Source of the DNA: Clostridiales bacterium
Lineage (GTDB): Bacteria; Bacillota; Clostridia; Christensenellales; Aristaeellaceae
DNA: 64,000 bases
Assembly: GCA_015056255.1 (NCBI GenBank)
Contig: SVGP01000005.1
Coordinates: forward strand, 62,001 to 126,000
Direction of reading: 5' to 3'
Within the stretch, counting starts at the first letter, position 1, and the number at the start of each line of letters is the position of its first letter. The notes below the pieces were generated by a model, which had not been told where the DNA came from, searched no databases, and saw only the letters and a list, made by a program, of their open reading frames with translations. A program made the position numbers and the translations under genes. Below are positions 41,853 to 50,274 of this stretch, in pieces.

Positions 41853-42896
41853 ATGGCCCTTTCCTTCAATTACGACATGAGCGCTAGGGACGTCATGCAT
41901 CATCCCGAAATCGGAAAGCGCTTTGCGCTCATGAAAAAAGCGGGCGTTGAGCACGTTTGGCTGTTCGCCTACTTTTACGGTCGGCACGAATCCGACCCCG
42001 ATGAAATTTATAAGGCCCGAAAGCGCCTGATGGACGAAGGATTTCAAACGGGCGTAATCAGCGTGCCCGTGGGGCATCCCGGAAATTCCCTGAACCCGGA
42101 CGACGATACGCTGGAGCTTCAGATCAAAAACACATGGAAGTACCGCGTGGACAGAAACGGAAACAACGAATACTTTTCCGCGTGCATCAACGAAGAAATG
42201 ATCCGCGACAACCGATCAGCCGCCAAGGAATACGCTCAGATGGGCTTTACGCGCCATTTTTTTGACGATGATCTGCGCCTTGGCAACTGGCAGGGGCCTG
42301 TTCAGGGCTGCTTTTGCGATAAGTGCATTGAAAAATTCAATCAAAAATACAATGTGAACTGCGACCGCGCCCTTTTAAAGCGCGCAGCCGACGAAGAAAA
42401 CGGCCTTGAAGACCTGACGAAAATGTGGATTCAGTATAATACCAGCAAAATCACCGGCTTTATGCAGGAAACGCGCGTTTCAGAAATGCAAAGCGGCGTC
42501 ATGGTTATGCACATGGGCGACGAGCGCCACGGCATTTCCATTTCCGACATCAAAAAGGCCGTGCCCGACTGCCTTTTCCGCGTGGGCGAGATGTTCTTTA
42601 ATGACGAAACCTATTCAAAGCCCGAATACCGCGAAATGCTGAAGGCGGGCGTAAAAAAGCACCTGTCCCTGATCGGCGAAAACACCGCCTATTCGGAGAC
42701 CACCGTCTTCCCCGCAGCCAGCATGTCCATAGAAAATTTCCTTCACAGAATGAACACGGAAATCGAACTGGGTCTTAGAAATATTTTCCTCATGAGCGGC
42801 ACATGGTTCTATTCCGAGCCCTACTGGAACGCAATCATCGAAAACAGAAATGCCCTTGAAGAAAAAGCCGCGCGCCTTGACGCGCTGAAGGGATAA
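41853..42896 (+). CDS. TIM-barrel-like protein with CxCxxC motif, possible glycosidase
   Basis: I do not recognise this 347-residue cytoplasmic protein with certainty. It opens like a TIM barrel (GKRFALMKKAGVEHVWLFAYFYG) and has a cluster at about 133-160 with acidic residues and cysteines (FFDDDLRLGNWQGPVQGCFCDKCIEKF). A similar CFCxxC segment occurs in uncharacterised glycoside-hydrolase-like proteins, where it may bind zinc. Later conserved-looking segments are GVMVMHMGDERHG, LSLIGENTAY and FLMSGTWFYSEPYW. The gene lies 15 bases after the serine hydrolase gene and three bases before the UroD-like gene, so the three products very likely act in one pathway. Confidence 0.55.
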   Translation: MALSFNYDMSARDVMHHPEIGKRFALMKKAGVEHVWLFAYFYGRHESDPDEIYKARKRLMDEGFQTGVISVPVGHPGNSLNPDDDTLELQIKNTWKYRVDRNGNNEYFSACINEEMIRDNRSAAKEYAQMGFTRHFFDDDLRLGNWQGPVQGCFCDKCIEKFNQKYNVNCDRALLKRAADEENGLEDLTKMWIQYNTSKITGFMQETRVSEMQSGVMVMHMGDERHGISISDIKKAVPDCLFRVGEMFFNDETYSKPEYREMLKAGVKKHLSLIGENTAYSETTVFPAASMSIENFLHRMNTEIELGLRNIFLMSGTWFYSEPYWNAIIENRNALEEKAARLDALKG

Positions 42897-42899
42897 ACC

Positions 42900-43967
42900 A
42901 TGCTTACAAAATCTGAAAATATAAAACGCACCATCCTGTTTCAGGGAAACGAATGGATTCCATGCGATTACGTGATCAATCCGTCCTATTTCTTCTATAA
43001 CGACGCAGAGGAAGTGCTGGATCTGATGGCGCGTCATCCCGCGCTCTTTCCGGGCTTTGTTCGCCCCGAAAAGGGCGCGTTTCTGGAAGATTTCAGAAAA
43101 AGCCTTCCATCCGTCCGCAGATTCGGAAAGCCCTATGTGGACGATTTCGGCTGTACGTGGGAAACGCCCATGGAGGGCATGACGGGAACCGTCACAAAGC
43201 ACCCCTTAAGCGACCTAAACAACTTCAATACCTACGTTTTCCCCGACCCCGCCGTCTGCATGGGCATCGGCCCCATCGACTGGGAAGCGGAAACCAAGCG
43301 CATCCAAAATGAAAAAGCCGCAGGCAATTTCATCGCCTGCAGTCTCCGTCACGGACACACGTTTTTGCAATTGACCGACCTTTGCGGCTATCAGAATTTC
43401 ACCTATTTTATGGAAGACGAGGAGCCGGAGCTTGATGCGCTCATTGACGGCATAACCGCGTTCAACATGGAAATCATCCGCCGGTATCTTAAAGCCGGCG
43501 CGGACATGATCTGCATTCCCGAAGACCTGGGCATGCAGTCCGGCCCCATGATTTCGGTCAAAAACTTCCGAAAATACATAAAGCCCGCCTATCAGAAAAT
43601 GATGGATCAGGTCAGAAATGCGGGCAAGCTCCTTCACATGCATTCCGACGGCGATATCCGCTCGCTCGCCTTTGACATCATCGACGGCGGCTGTCAGGTA
43701 CTCAATCTCCAGGATCTGGTCAACGGCATCGACTGGATTCGGGACAATCTTAAAGGCAAGGTCTGCATCGAGCTCGACATCGACCGCCAGAAAATCACCT
43801 ATTCGGGTTCTCCCAAGGACATCGACGATCTGATTCGCGAGGAAGTGGAAAAGCTCTCCTCCCCATCGGGCGGCCTTATGCTGATCTACGGCCTCTATCC
43901 CGGAACCAGCATCGAAAACGCAGAAGCCGTGGCAAGGGCAATGGAAAAGTACGCGCTTGGGCTATAG
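42900..43967 (+). CDS. Uroporphyrinogen decarboxylase-family protein (methyltransferase-like)
   Basis: The 355-residue TIM-barrel protein has the UroD superfamily layout: FQGNEWIPCDYVINPSYFF near the start, GADMICIPEDLGMQSGPMIS near 199-218, LLHMHSDGDIRSLAFDIIDGGCQVLNLQD near 241-270 and LIYGLYPGTSIENAEAV at the end. It lacks the N-terminal PRxPVWxMRQAG of true HemE, so it is one of the many paralogues that act as methyltransferases or in unknown steps. No corrinoid protein is encoded nearby. It starts three bases after the TIM-barrel-like gene, with AAGGGAT upstream. A second, distant UroD-like gene closes the similar module at 60984-62033. Confidence 0.75.
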   Translation: MLTKSENIKRTILFQGNEWIPCDYVINPSYFFYNDAEEVLDLMARHPALFPGFVRPEKGAFLEDFRKSLPSVRRFGKPYVDDFGCTWETPMEGMTGTVTKHPLSDLNNFNTYVFPDPAVCMGIGPIDWEAETKRIQNEKAAGNFIACSLRHGHTFLQLTDLCGYQNFTYFMEDEEPELDALIDGITAFNMEIIRRYLKAGADMICIPEDLGMQSGPMISVKNFRKYIKPAYQKMMDQVRNAGKLLHMHSDGDIRSLAFDIIDGGCQVLNLQDLVNGIDWIRDNLKGKVCIELDIDRQKITYSGSPKDIDDLIREEVEKLSSPSGGLMLIYGLYPGTSIENAEAVARAMEKYALGL

Positions 43968-44000
43968 AAAATAACCCCAAAACCAAACATCAAAAAAAGC

Positions 44001-44033
44001 GACAGCGCAGACGATTTTTTCGTCCGCGCTGTC
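44001..44033. repeat. Hairpin repeat, copy 1 (terminator of the UroD-like module)
   Basis: GACAGCGC...GACGA pairs with TCGTC...GCGCTGTC around a T6 loop. The copy at 44246-44278 is identical at 31 of 33 positions. It probably terminates the upstream operon. Confidence 0.7.
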
Positions 44034-44063
44034 AGACCGTCAACAAACCCAAGGGAGTGGTTT

Positions 44064-44087
44064 GGAGAGGGAGCACACTCCCTCTCC
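44064..44087. repeat. Perfect GGAGAGGGA hairpin
   Basis: GGAGAGGGA and TCCCTCTCC flank the six-base loop GCACAC. It is the second of four hairpins in the 320-base gap 43968-44287, which holds no gene that I can support. Confidence 0.6.
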
Positions 44088-44215
44088 ATTTTCAATCGAT
44101 TTTGGCGGCATGTACGGCAAAATCGCGCGTTTTCACAAAGCGCAGCGACTGAAAACGTTTCCCCTCTCCGATCTCCGCACGTCTATCCCGCAGGATTTCA
44201 GGAGATCGGCCCCTC

Positions 44216-44242
44216 CCATCAAAAAAGGTACTTTTTTGATGG
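44216..44242. repeat. Perfect CCATCAAAAAAG hairpin
   Basis: An almost uninterrupted palindrome (CCATCAAAAAAG / CTTTTTTGATGG) directly before repeat copy 2. Confidence 0.6.
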
Positions 44243-44245
44243 CTT

Positions 44246-44278
44246 GACAGCGCAGATGATTTTTTCGTCCGCGCTGTA
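44246..44278. repeat. Hairpin repeat, copy 2 (terminator of the fucosidase operon)
   Basis: Second copy of 44001-44033, placed 10 bases after the GH29 stop on the opposite strand. The two copies terminate two convergent operons and enclose the other hairpins. Confidence 0.7.
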
Positions 44279-44287
44279 TTGTTTTCT

Positions 44288-45253
44288 CTATTTCCGCTTC
44301 CCGACTTCCCGTAAAATCTTCTCAGCAGGCGCCGGAATGCGCCCGAGGTAATCCGGGCCGACATTCAGAAGGTAGTTGATGCCGCGATCGTTCAAGTGAT
44401 TTTTGATTCTGATCACCGTATCGGCGTCCTTCCAGTTGTTGTCAAAGGATTTGTAGCCCCATGTGTCGTTCAGGGTTGCGGGCGTTTCAAAGAGCATGTC
44501 GCCCTTGTCGTCATCCGGGATTTCGTTGTCGCCTGCGCTTGTGTAGTCGCCCCTGCCGTTTCCGATTCGGGAATTGACGAGGCAGTTTGGCTGGTAGGTT
44601 TTGACCATTTGATAAAGCTCGTCCGACTGCTCGGGCGTGATCACGCCCGGCGTATCGAACCAGATGAGGGCGATTTCGCCGTATTGGGTCAGTATTTCCT
44701 TCACCTGCGGCTTGATTTTGTTTTCAAAGCACTCTGAAAAATCCTTTTTGTCGTCCTCCGGGAAATCCCAGTTATTGGTCCAGTAGGCCTTATCGCCGCA
44801 CCAGGTTTTGCCGGACGTATAGCCGCCGCCGTTTTTCTCGCTCCAGTCGAGCTCCTGCGAATAGTACAGACCCAGCTTCATGCCGTGCTTTTTGCACGCA
44901 TCCGAAAGCTCCCTTAAAACGTCCCTTTTAAACGGTGTTGCGTCAACGATGTTGAACGGCGAAACGTCGCTTTTGTACATACAGAATCCTTCATGGTGCT
45001 TGGCGGTAAACACGATGTAATTCATGCCCGCGTCCTTGGCAAGCCTCACCCATTCTTCAGCGTCAAACAAAACGGGGTTGAAGGCCTTGGCAAGCGCGTG
45101 ATATTCCCGATTTGGAATTCTGAAAAACTGCTGACACCATTCGCCGATGTCCTCCATTCTTTCGCCCTTCCATTCACCCGCCGGAAGGCAATAAAGCCCC
45201 CAATGGATCATCATGCCGAATTTCGCCTGCTTAAACCACTCTTTATTCGTCAT
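44288..45253 (-). CDS. Short cytoplasmic alpha-L-fucosidase, GH29
   Basis: The 321-residue enzyme has the GH29 catalytic barrel: MMIHWGLYCLPAGEW (14-28), VFTAKHHEGFCMY (81-93), WFDTPG with nucleophile Asp200, and RIGNGRGDY near 229-237. It ends with the NDRGINYLLNVGPDYLGRIPAPAEKILREVG segment that closes the catalytic domain. The C-terminal beta-sandwich of typical 430-600-residue members is missing, and there is no signal peptide. Retaining hydrolysis of alpha-fucosides, of host mucin or milk type, after import is likely. It follows the inositol-phosphatase family gene by 12 bases in one operon. Confidence 0.88.
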   Translation of the reverse strand: MTNKEWFKQAKFGMMIHWGLYCLPAGEWKGERMEDIGEWCQQFFRIPNREYHALAKAFNPVLFDAEEWVRLAKDAGMNYIVFTAKHHEGFCMYKSDVSPFNIVDATPFKRDVLRELSDACKKHGMKLGLYYSQELDWSEKNGGGYTSGKTWCGDKAYWTNNWDFPEDDKKDFSECFENKIKPQVKEILTQYGEIALIWFDTPGVITPEQSDELYQMVKTYQPNCLVNSRIGNGRGDYTSAGDNEIPDDDKGDMLFETPATLNDTWGYKSFDNNWKDADTVIRIKNHLNDRGINYLLNVGPDYLGRIPAPAEKILREVGKRK

Positions 45254-45265
45254 GCGTTTATCCTC

Positions 45266-46039
45266 CTATTCTTTGTCGATTTCTTCCTTCAGCCAGTCAA
45301 AAACGCCCGGCGCAGCGGCCAGAATGTGGCCGGTTTCAAGGCAGTCCTTGTCCTCATACCAGCCGCTTGTGATCGCTCCGGCCTCCCGCGCGATCAGAAC
45401 GCCTGCGGCGATGTCGTACAAAAGCAGATTAAGCTCAATAAACGCGTCGTATTTTCCGCAGGCCACCATGCAAAGATCGTAGGCTGCAGAGCCCAAGCGG
45501 CGCATGTCGTTGATCTTCATGCACAGACGCGGAATGAGCTCAAACATACGGGCAGCGAATTTTGCGTCCCTGTGGGAAAAGGACATGCCCAGAATGAGCA
45601 TTTTAGGGTCTGTAATATCGCTTACATGGATGAGCTTATCGTTCAGATACGCGCCGCCGCCAAGGTATGCCGAGAACATTTCGCCCGTCACCGGCGCATA
45701 AACCGCAGCCGCTACGGGCTGTCCCTTCACCATATAGGCAATGGAAATGGTGTAGGGATGCAGGCGGTGAATGAAATTGGTCGTTCCGTCGATTGGATCC
45801 ACAACCCACATGCCAGGCTTCTCTTTGCCTGTAACGCCGCCCTCTTCTCCGTAAAACCCATCTTCAGGACACGCGCCCAAAAGGATTTCCCTGATCAGAT
45901 TTTCGCTGGCGCGGTCGGCGTCGGTCACATAGTCGTTTCGGGCTTTTTTGTCAACGTGGATTTCTTCGTACTGCATAAGCATCCTGCCCGCTTCCAGCGC
46001 CGCGCGCCTTGCAAGCTCCATGCGGTCTTTGTTTGTCAT
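45266..46039 (-). CDS. suhB: Inositol monophosphatase-family protein
   Basis: The 257-residue Mg2+-dependent phosphatase has GEEGG at 64-68, the metal motif WVVDPIDGTTNFI at 78-90 (Asp81, Asp84) and a C-terminal WYEDKDCLETGHILAAAPGVFDWL. Family members act on inositol or other sugar phosphates. The ATG at 46039 follows GAGGGACG. Operon linkage to the fucosidase gene suggests that it dephosphorylates a sugar phosphate in the same pathway, but housekeeping inositol phosphatase is equally possible. The third Asp of the usual metal site (WDxAA) reads YDIAAG here, which is an accepted variant. Confidence 0.85.
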   Translation of the reverse strand: MTNKDRMELARRAALEAGRMLMQYEEIHVDKKARNDYVTDADRASENLIREILLGACPEDGFYGEEGGVTGKEKPGMWVVDPIDGTTNFIHRLHPYTISIAYMVKGQPVAAAVYAPVTGEMFSAYLGGGAYLNDKLIHVSDITDPKMLILGMSFSHRDAKFAARMFELIPRLCMKINDMRRLGSAAYDLCMVACGKYDAFIELNLLLYDIAAGVLIAREAGAITSGWYEDKDCLETGHILAAAPGVFDWLKEEIDKE

Positions 46040-46123
46040 TTTTCGTCCCTCTTTACCTGTCTTTTTCATTAATACACCGCTCTACGCGCAGGCGCAGACG
46101 GTATTTTTCGCGCAATAAAGTTA

Positions 46124-46207
46124 TTTTTTCATCATTTCGGATTTGCGGTGAATGCTCAGCGCTTCTTCATTCCGCCAGCGGTCAATCAATAGCGCCGTCT
46201 CCTTTGG
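46124..46207 (-). pseudogene. Possible remnant of an antibiotic-biosynthesis-monooxygenase (ABM) domain
   Basis: On the minus strand a short frame reads ETALLIDRWRNEEALSIHR and then KSEMMKK before a stop. This is like the strand-helix segment of ABM/quinol monooxygenase proteins (LLExWxsxEALxxHxxSxHM). The upstream half of such a domain (about 60 residues) is absent, and the segment lies in the leader of the inositol-phosphatase operon. It may be a gene remnant; chance similarity cannot be excluded on so short a piece. Confidence 0.35.
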
Positions 46208-46222
46208 ATCGTTTATACCATC

Positions 46223-46251
46223 ATTATATCGGTTAATGGGGTTTCGGTCAA
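46223..46251 (-). promoter_or_regulatory. Sigma-A promoter, phosphatase/fucosidase operon
   Basis: On the minus strand TTGACC (46251-46246) and TATAAT (46228-46223) are 17 bases apart. The leader to the start at 46039 is long, about 175 bases, and contains the ABM-like remnant. Nothing else is visible in 46252-46359. Confidence 0.65.
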
Positions 46252-46359
46252 CAAAGAGGCAAACAAAAAACAGCCGTACACGGAAACGTAAATCAACTGA
46301 AAACAAAAAAGCTGACTCAGCGTCCTTCAGTTAGAAACCATGGCAGGAAAAGTATTGAA

Positions 46360-46391
46360 AGCGCGGGACTGTTGCATAACAATCCCGCGCT
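46360..46391 (-). terminator. Terminator of the P-type ATPase gene
   Basis: AGCGCGGGA pairs with TCCCGCGCT about 40 bases after the stop at 46432, with a short T-rich stretch beyond. Confidence 0.7.
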
Positions 46392-46431
46392 AACTTAATG
46401 ACATTGAGCGTGCACGCCGTTTTCCATCAAA

Positions 46432-49047
46432 TTATTTTCGTTTTCCGATCAGGCCGACCGCCTTTGCAAGCTCCATAACAAGAAGCGGTACAAGAATGAG
46501 TCCAAGCGCGATCAGATACAGTTTTACCGGAAGCGCAATCAAGCCAAACGCCGTTGCAACAGGCGTGAACAGCACAAGCGCAACCAGAATAACGGACAGA
46601 AGCGCCGCGCCGTTCAGCTTTTTGTTTCCAAACGCACCAATTTTAAACAGCGATTTTTCACTTCTCATGTTGAATGCCTGAACCACCTGGCTTAAGGCCA
46701 GCACCATAAACGCCATTGTCTGTCCGCCTTCCACCAGTCCCGTCGTCACTTCGCCGATTTTATATGCAGCCAGTGAAAGAATACCGAACATCACGCCCTG
46801 AAGCGCAATCTGAACGCCGTAGCCGTTTGCAAACAGGCCTTCGTTTTTATGCTTAGGCTTTTTATCCATTACGTCCTTTTCAACGTCCTCCATGCCCAGC
46901 GCAATGGCGGGAAGGCTGTCAGTGACCAAGTTGATCCACAGAAGCTGCATGGACAAAAGCGGCGTTTTGTGCCAGAGAATCATCGCAAGAAACACAGTGA
47001 TGATTTCGCCGATATTGGTGCCGAGCAAAAAGCCAACGACCTTTTTAATATTGGCGTAAATGCCGCGTCCCTCGCGAACCGCATCGACGATGGTCGCAAA
47101 GTTGTCGTCGGTTAGAGTCATGTCCGCCGCGCCCTTGGCGACGTCGGTTCCGGTAATGCCCATGGCGCAGCCGATATCGGCTGCCTTGAGCGCAGGCGCG
47201 TCGTTTACGCCGTCGCCAGTCATGGAAACAACCTTTTCCTTCCTCTGCCAGGCCTTTACGATGCGGATTTTGTTTTCCGGCGATACGCGCGCATATACGG
47301 AGATGCTTTCCACCTGCTCGTCCAGCTCGCGGTCGGTCATGTTGTCAAGCTCCGCGCCGGTGAGGGCTTTATCGCCATTTTGCATGATGCCGAGCTCTCT
47401 GGCAATCGCGGAGGCCGTAACAACATGATCGCCCGTGATCATGACGGGCCTGATACCGGCCTTTCTGCATACCTCAACCGCCGCCTTGGCTTCGGGGCGC
47501 GGCGGATCGATCATACCGACAAGGCCCATGAAACAAATGTCCTTTTCGATTTTGTCGGATTCGGGATGCTCGGGAACGCTGTCGAGAACTCTGTAGCCCA
47601 CAGCCAGCACGCGAAGAGCGTCTGCGCTCATTTCGTCGCAGATTTTTCTCGCGTATTCAAGATCGCCTGAGACACATCTTTGCGCCATCACGTCGAACGC
47701 GCCCTTTACGATGGCGACGATTTGGCCGTCTATTCTGTGAATGGTGGTCATCAGCTTTCGGTCAGAATCGAACGGAATGCCCGAAAGACGCGGATGCGCG
47801 CGGTTGATCTCTTCCTTGGGCATACCATTTTTGTGCGCAGCAAGAACAATGGCGGTTTCCGTAGGATCACCCAGATGCTTTTCTCCATCGTCGGTGAATA
47901 CCACCGAGCCGTCGCAGCACAGACAGGCGTATTTCAAAAGCTTTTTAGCGCTGTCGCCAGCCGGTTTGGTCATATCCTCCAGCGTCTTTTCGCCGTCCAC
48001 ATAGGCTTTTACAAGCGTCATGCGGTTCTGCGTGAGCGTGCCGGTTTTGTCCGAGCAGATGACGGACGCGCCGCCCAGCGTTTCCACCGCGGGCAAACGG
48101 CGGATGATGGCGTTTTTCCTGACCATTCGTTGAACGCCGATGGATAAAACAATGGTGACAATGGCGGGCAGTCCCTCGGGAATAGCCGAAACAGCCAGCG
48201 CCACTGCAGTCATAAAGATTTCAAGCGCAGGGATGCCGCCCAAAAGGCCCACCACAAACACCACGCCGCAGGCAATGAGCGCGACAATGCCCAGATATTT
48301 TCCAAGCTGCGCAAGCTTTTTCTGAAGCGGCGTCTGTCCGTCCTCCTCGTTATCCAGAAGATTGGCGATTTTGCCCATCTCCGTGTCCATGCCAATGGCA
48401 GTAACCACCGCAGTTGCCGTTCCGTAGGTGACGGAGCAGCCGGAGAACACCATGTTTGTGCGGTCGCCCAGAGGCGCCTTTTCATCGATCACTGCCAGCG
48501 CATCCTTATCAGAGGGCACAGATTCGCCCGTCAGCGCAGATTCCTCGCTCTTTAAGCTGATCGATTCAATCAGCCTTGCGTCCGCAGGCACAAAATCGCC
48601 CGCCTCCAGATGAATGATGTCGCCCGGAACGAGGAAGGAAGCGTCGATTACGTCTTCCTTTCCGTTTCTTAAAACGCGTGCAAGCGGCGCGGATAGGCCC
48701 TTTAACGCATCCAATGCCTTTTCGGCTTTGCTCTCCTGCATGACGCCAAGAATCGCGTTGATGATCACGATCAAAAGAATCAGCGCGGGCTCGAAAAATT
48801 CCTGCGGGTTTCCCTCGATACAGGCAATGACGAACGAAATTGCCGCAGCCGCGAGCAGAATTAAGATCATCACATCCTTGAACTGATCGAGGAAACGCTG
48901 AAACAGGGTCTTTTTCTTCTTCTCGCGAAGCTTGTTAAGGCCATGTTTCTCGCGCAACGCCTGAACCGATGCATCGCTTAAGCCGGTTTCCGCCTTCACG
49001 TTCAGGCTTTCAAGCGTGCTATCGATAGTTTGATGATGATATAGCAT
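46432..49047 (-). CDS. Cation-transporting P-type ATPase, Ca2+ (PMCA/SERCA) type
   Basis: The 871-residue membrane pump has the N-terminal cation ATPase domain, TGES at 173-176, PEGLPA in helix 4 (290-295, the Ca2+-site motif), the phosphorylated Asp333 in [28 protein letters not shown] in the hinge and four C-terminal helices. The length and the PEGLPA motif fit bacterial Ca2+ or, less likely, Mn2+ exporters of the type IIA/B group, not heavy-metal CPx pumps. AGGAGG precedes the ATG. It is monocistronic, ended by a GC-rich hairpin. Confidence 0.92.
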   Translation of the reverse strand: MLYHHQTIDSTLESLNVKAETGLSDASVQALREKHGLNKLREKKKKTLFQRFLDQFKDVMILILLAAAAISFVIACIEGNPQEFFEPALILLIVIINAILGVMQESKAEKALDALKGLSAPLARVLRNGKEDVIDASFLVPGDIIHLEAGDFVPADARLIESISLKSEESALTGESVPSDKDALAVIDEKAPLGDRTNMVFSGCSVTYGTATAVVTAIGMDTEMGKIANLLDNEEDGQTPLQKKLAQLGKYLGIVALIACGVVFVVGLLGGIPALEIFMTAVALAVSAIPEGLPAIVTIVLSIGVQRMVRKNAIIRRLPAVETLGGASVICSDKTGTLTQNRMTLVKAYVDGEKTLEDMTKPAGDSAKKLLKYACLCCDGSVVFTDDGEKHLGDPTETAIVLAAHKNGMPKEEINRAHPRLSGIPFDSDRKLMTTIHRIDGQIVAIVKGAFDVMAQRCVSGDLEYARKICDEMSADALRVLAVGYRVLDSVPEHPESDKIEKDICFMGLVGMIDPPRPEAKAAVEVCRKAGIRPVMITGDHVVTASAIARELGIMQNGDKALTGAELDNMTDRELDEQVESISVYARVSPENKIRIVKAWQRKEKVVSMTGDGVNDAPALKAADIGCAMGITGTDVAKGAADMTLTDDNFATIVDAVREGRGIYANIKKVVGFLLGTNIGEIITVFLAMILWHKTPLLSMQLLWINLVTDSLPAIALGMEDVEKDVMDKKPKHKNEGLFANGYGVQIALQGVMFGILSLAAYKIGEVTTGLVEGGQTMAFMVLALSQVVQAFNMRSEKSLFKIGAFGNKKLNGAALLSVILVALVLFTPVATAFGLIALPVKLYLIALGLILVPLLVMELAKAVGLIGKRK

Positions 49048-49177
49048 ACCAAAAACCTCCTATATTTTCCTTTGATCATAGTATACATCAAAAATATGAT
49101 TTTGCATCCCCTAATTTGTTATCTCCGTTTGCATTATTTTTGACAGAGGCGTTTTTCAAAAAAAGCGCCCGCCGTCA

Positions 49178-49206
49178 TTGAAAAAAACGCGCCGATTTGA
49201 TATCAT
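49178..49206 (+). promoter_or_regulatory. Promoter of the deacetylase-like/serine hydrolase pair
   Basis: TTGAAA (49178-49183) and TATCAT (49201-49206), 17-base spacer. An inverted repeat GATATC-ATAAA-GATATC (49199-49215) covers the -10 box and would suit a repressor. Confidence 0.5.
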
Positions 49207-49254
49207 AAAGATATCTTCCACTGCAAAGGTACCATAGTAAAGGGGCGTATGTAA

Positions 49255-50253
49255 ATGAAAGTACCCGTAAGTCTCATTATCGACGATCCCGCGCCAATTA
49301 TTTCGGTATATTACGAGCACGCCGGAAAGGAAACAACCGAGGACGGCCGCCCGCTCGTTCCTACCTATCCCAATAAAATGCTGTTTGAATTCTGCGATAT
49401 CGTTGAAAAGCGCGGCATCAGGGGGAAATATTCCGTCATCCCCATGCCCGGAAACAAGGGCGACATCATAAACGGTTTGGAGGGCGTTTCAAAAGAGGCT
49501 CTGGATGAATGGCTCAATACCGTAAAAACGCGGCTTTGCCCCAATTTTACCATCGGACCCGAAATGCTTACGCACCATAAAGCGGTCGATCTTGAAACGG
49601 GAAAAGCCCTTCCCATGAACGAGCGCGATTTTGCTGCAACGCAAAACCGCGAAACGCTCACGCCCTACATCGAAAAGGCCGTTTCGCTTCTCAATCACGC
49701 GGGATTTGACGCTTTTGGCGTAACCTCCCCGTGGGATTTCGGCATTGAAGTTGAAAAGGATTATCAGGCGGCGATTTCCGAAGCCGTTTATAAAGCAACC
49801 GGAAAGAAAAATTCGTGGCTGTTTCTTCGCGGTCTTCGGAATACCCCGAACGCCAAGCCGTGGATCGGACACGAGGAAGACGGACGAACCCTTGTCTGCA
49901 TTCCCGCTACCACTGAAGACCACATCTGGCAGACCATTGATACGCCCGAAACGTCGGATGCATATGTAAAAGCCGTGGCCGATGAAATCATAACCGAAGA
50001 CGGAAAGGGCGGCGAAGCCGTGCGCGTTCTCGAAACCGGTGGCTTCCCCATCCTGATTGCCCATTGGCAGAGCCTGATGTCCAACGGCCTTGGAACGGGG
50101 CTCAGGATTTTGGATGAAGTCGCCCGACGCATAAACGAACGCCTTTCAGACAGGGTCGAATGGAAATCGTTTGCGGAGATCATGGAGATGGTGCTTGCCA
50201 ATAAGGCGGCCTATCCTACGCCCGTTCTGAATCCAAATGACAGCGGCATTTAA
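49255..50253 (+). CDS. Polysaccharide deacetylase-like (NodB-fold) protein, uncertain
   Basis: The 332-residue cytoplasmic protein opens VSLIIDDPAPIISVYYEHAG, with an Asp pair as in NodB motif 1. FCDIVEKRGIRGKYSVIPMPG follows, like the strand-helix-strand after motif 1. Later TIGPEMLTHHKAVD could supply the HxxxH-type metal site, and FGVTSPWDFG and LLI-like strands continue a barrel. The match is partial, so the activity is not secure. No signal peptide is present, so the substrate is soluble and intracellular. A class A beta-lactamase-fold gene begins 21 bases downstream and the two probably work together. Confidence 0.5.
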   Translation: MKVPVSLIIDDPAPIISVYYEHAGKETTEDGRPLVPTYPNKMLFEFCDIVEKRGIRGKYSVIPMPGNKGDIINGLEGVSKEALDEWLNTVKTRLCPNFTIGPEMLTHHKAVDLETGKALPMNERDFAATQNRETLTPYIEKAVSLLNHAGFDAFGVTSPWDFGIEVEKDYQAAISEAVYKATGKKNSWLFLRGLRNTPNAKPWIGHEEDGRTLVCIPATTEDHIWQTIDTPETSDAYVKAVADEIITEDGKGGEAVRVLETGGFPILIAHWQSLMSNGLGTGLRILDEVARRINERLSDRVEWKSFAEIMEMVLANKAAYPTPVLNPNDSGI

Positions 50254-50274
50254 AATGAAAGAAGGAAACAGATA

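Noticed and set aside
42900-43967. HemE (haem biosynthesis) as the function of the UroD-like gene
   Set aside because: The PxWxMRQAG-type N-terminal motif of true HemE is missing and there are no other haem genes around.
43895-44364. Two short minus-strand frames both containing TARTKKSSALS
   Set aside because: The shared peptide is only the translation of the duplicated 33-base hairpin; not evidence of paralogous small proteins.
44993-46072. Long plus-strand open frame of 359 codons
   Set aside because: It is antisense to the fucosidase and inositol-phosphatase family genes, which have clear motifs, and has no ribosome binding site or family resemblance.
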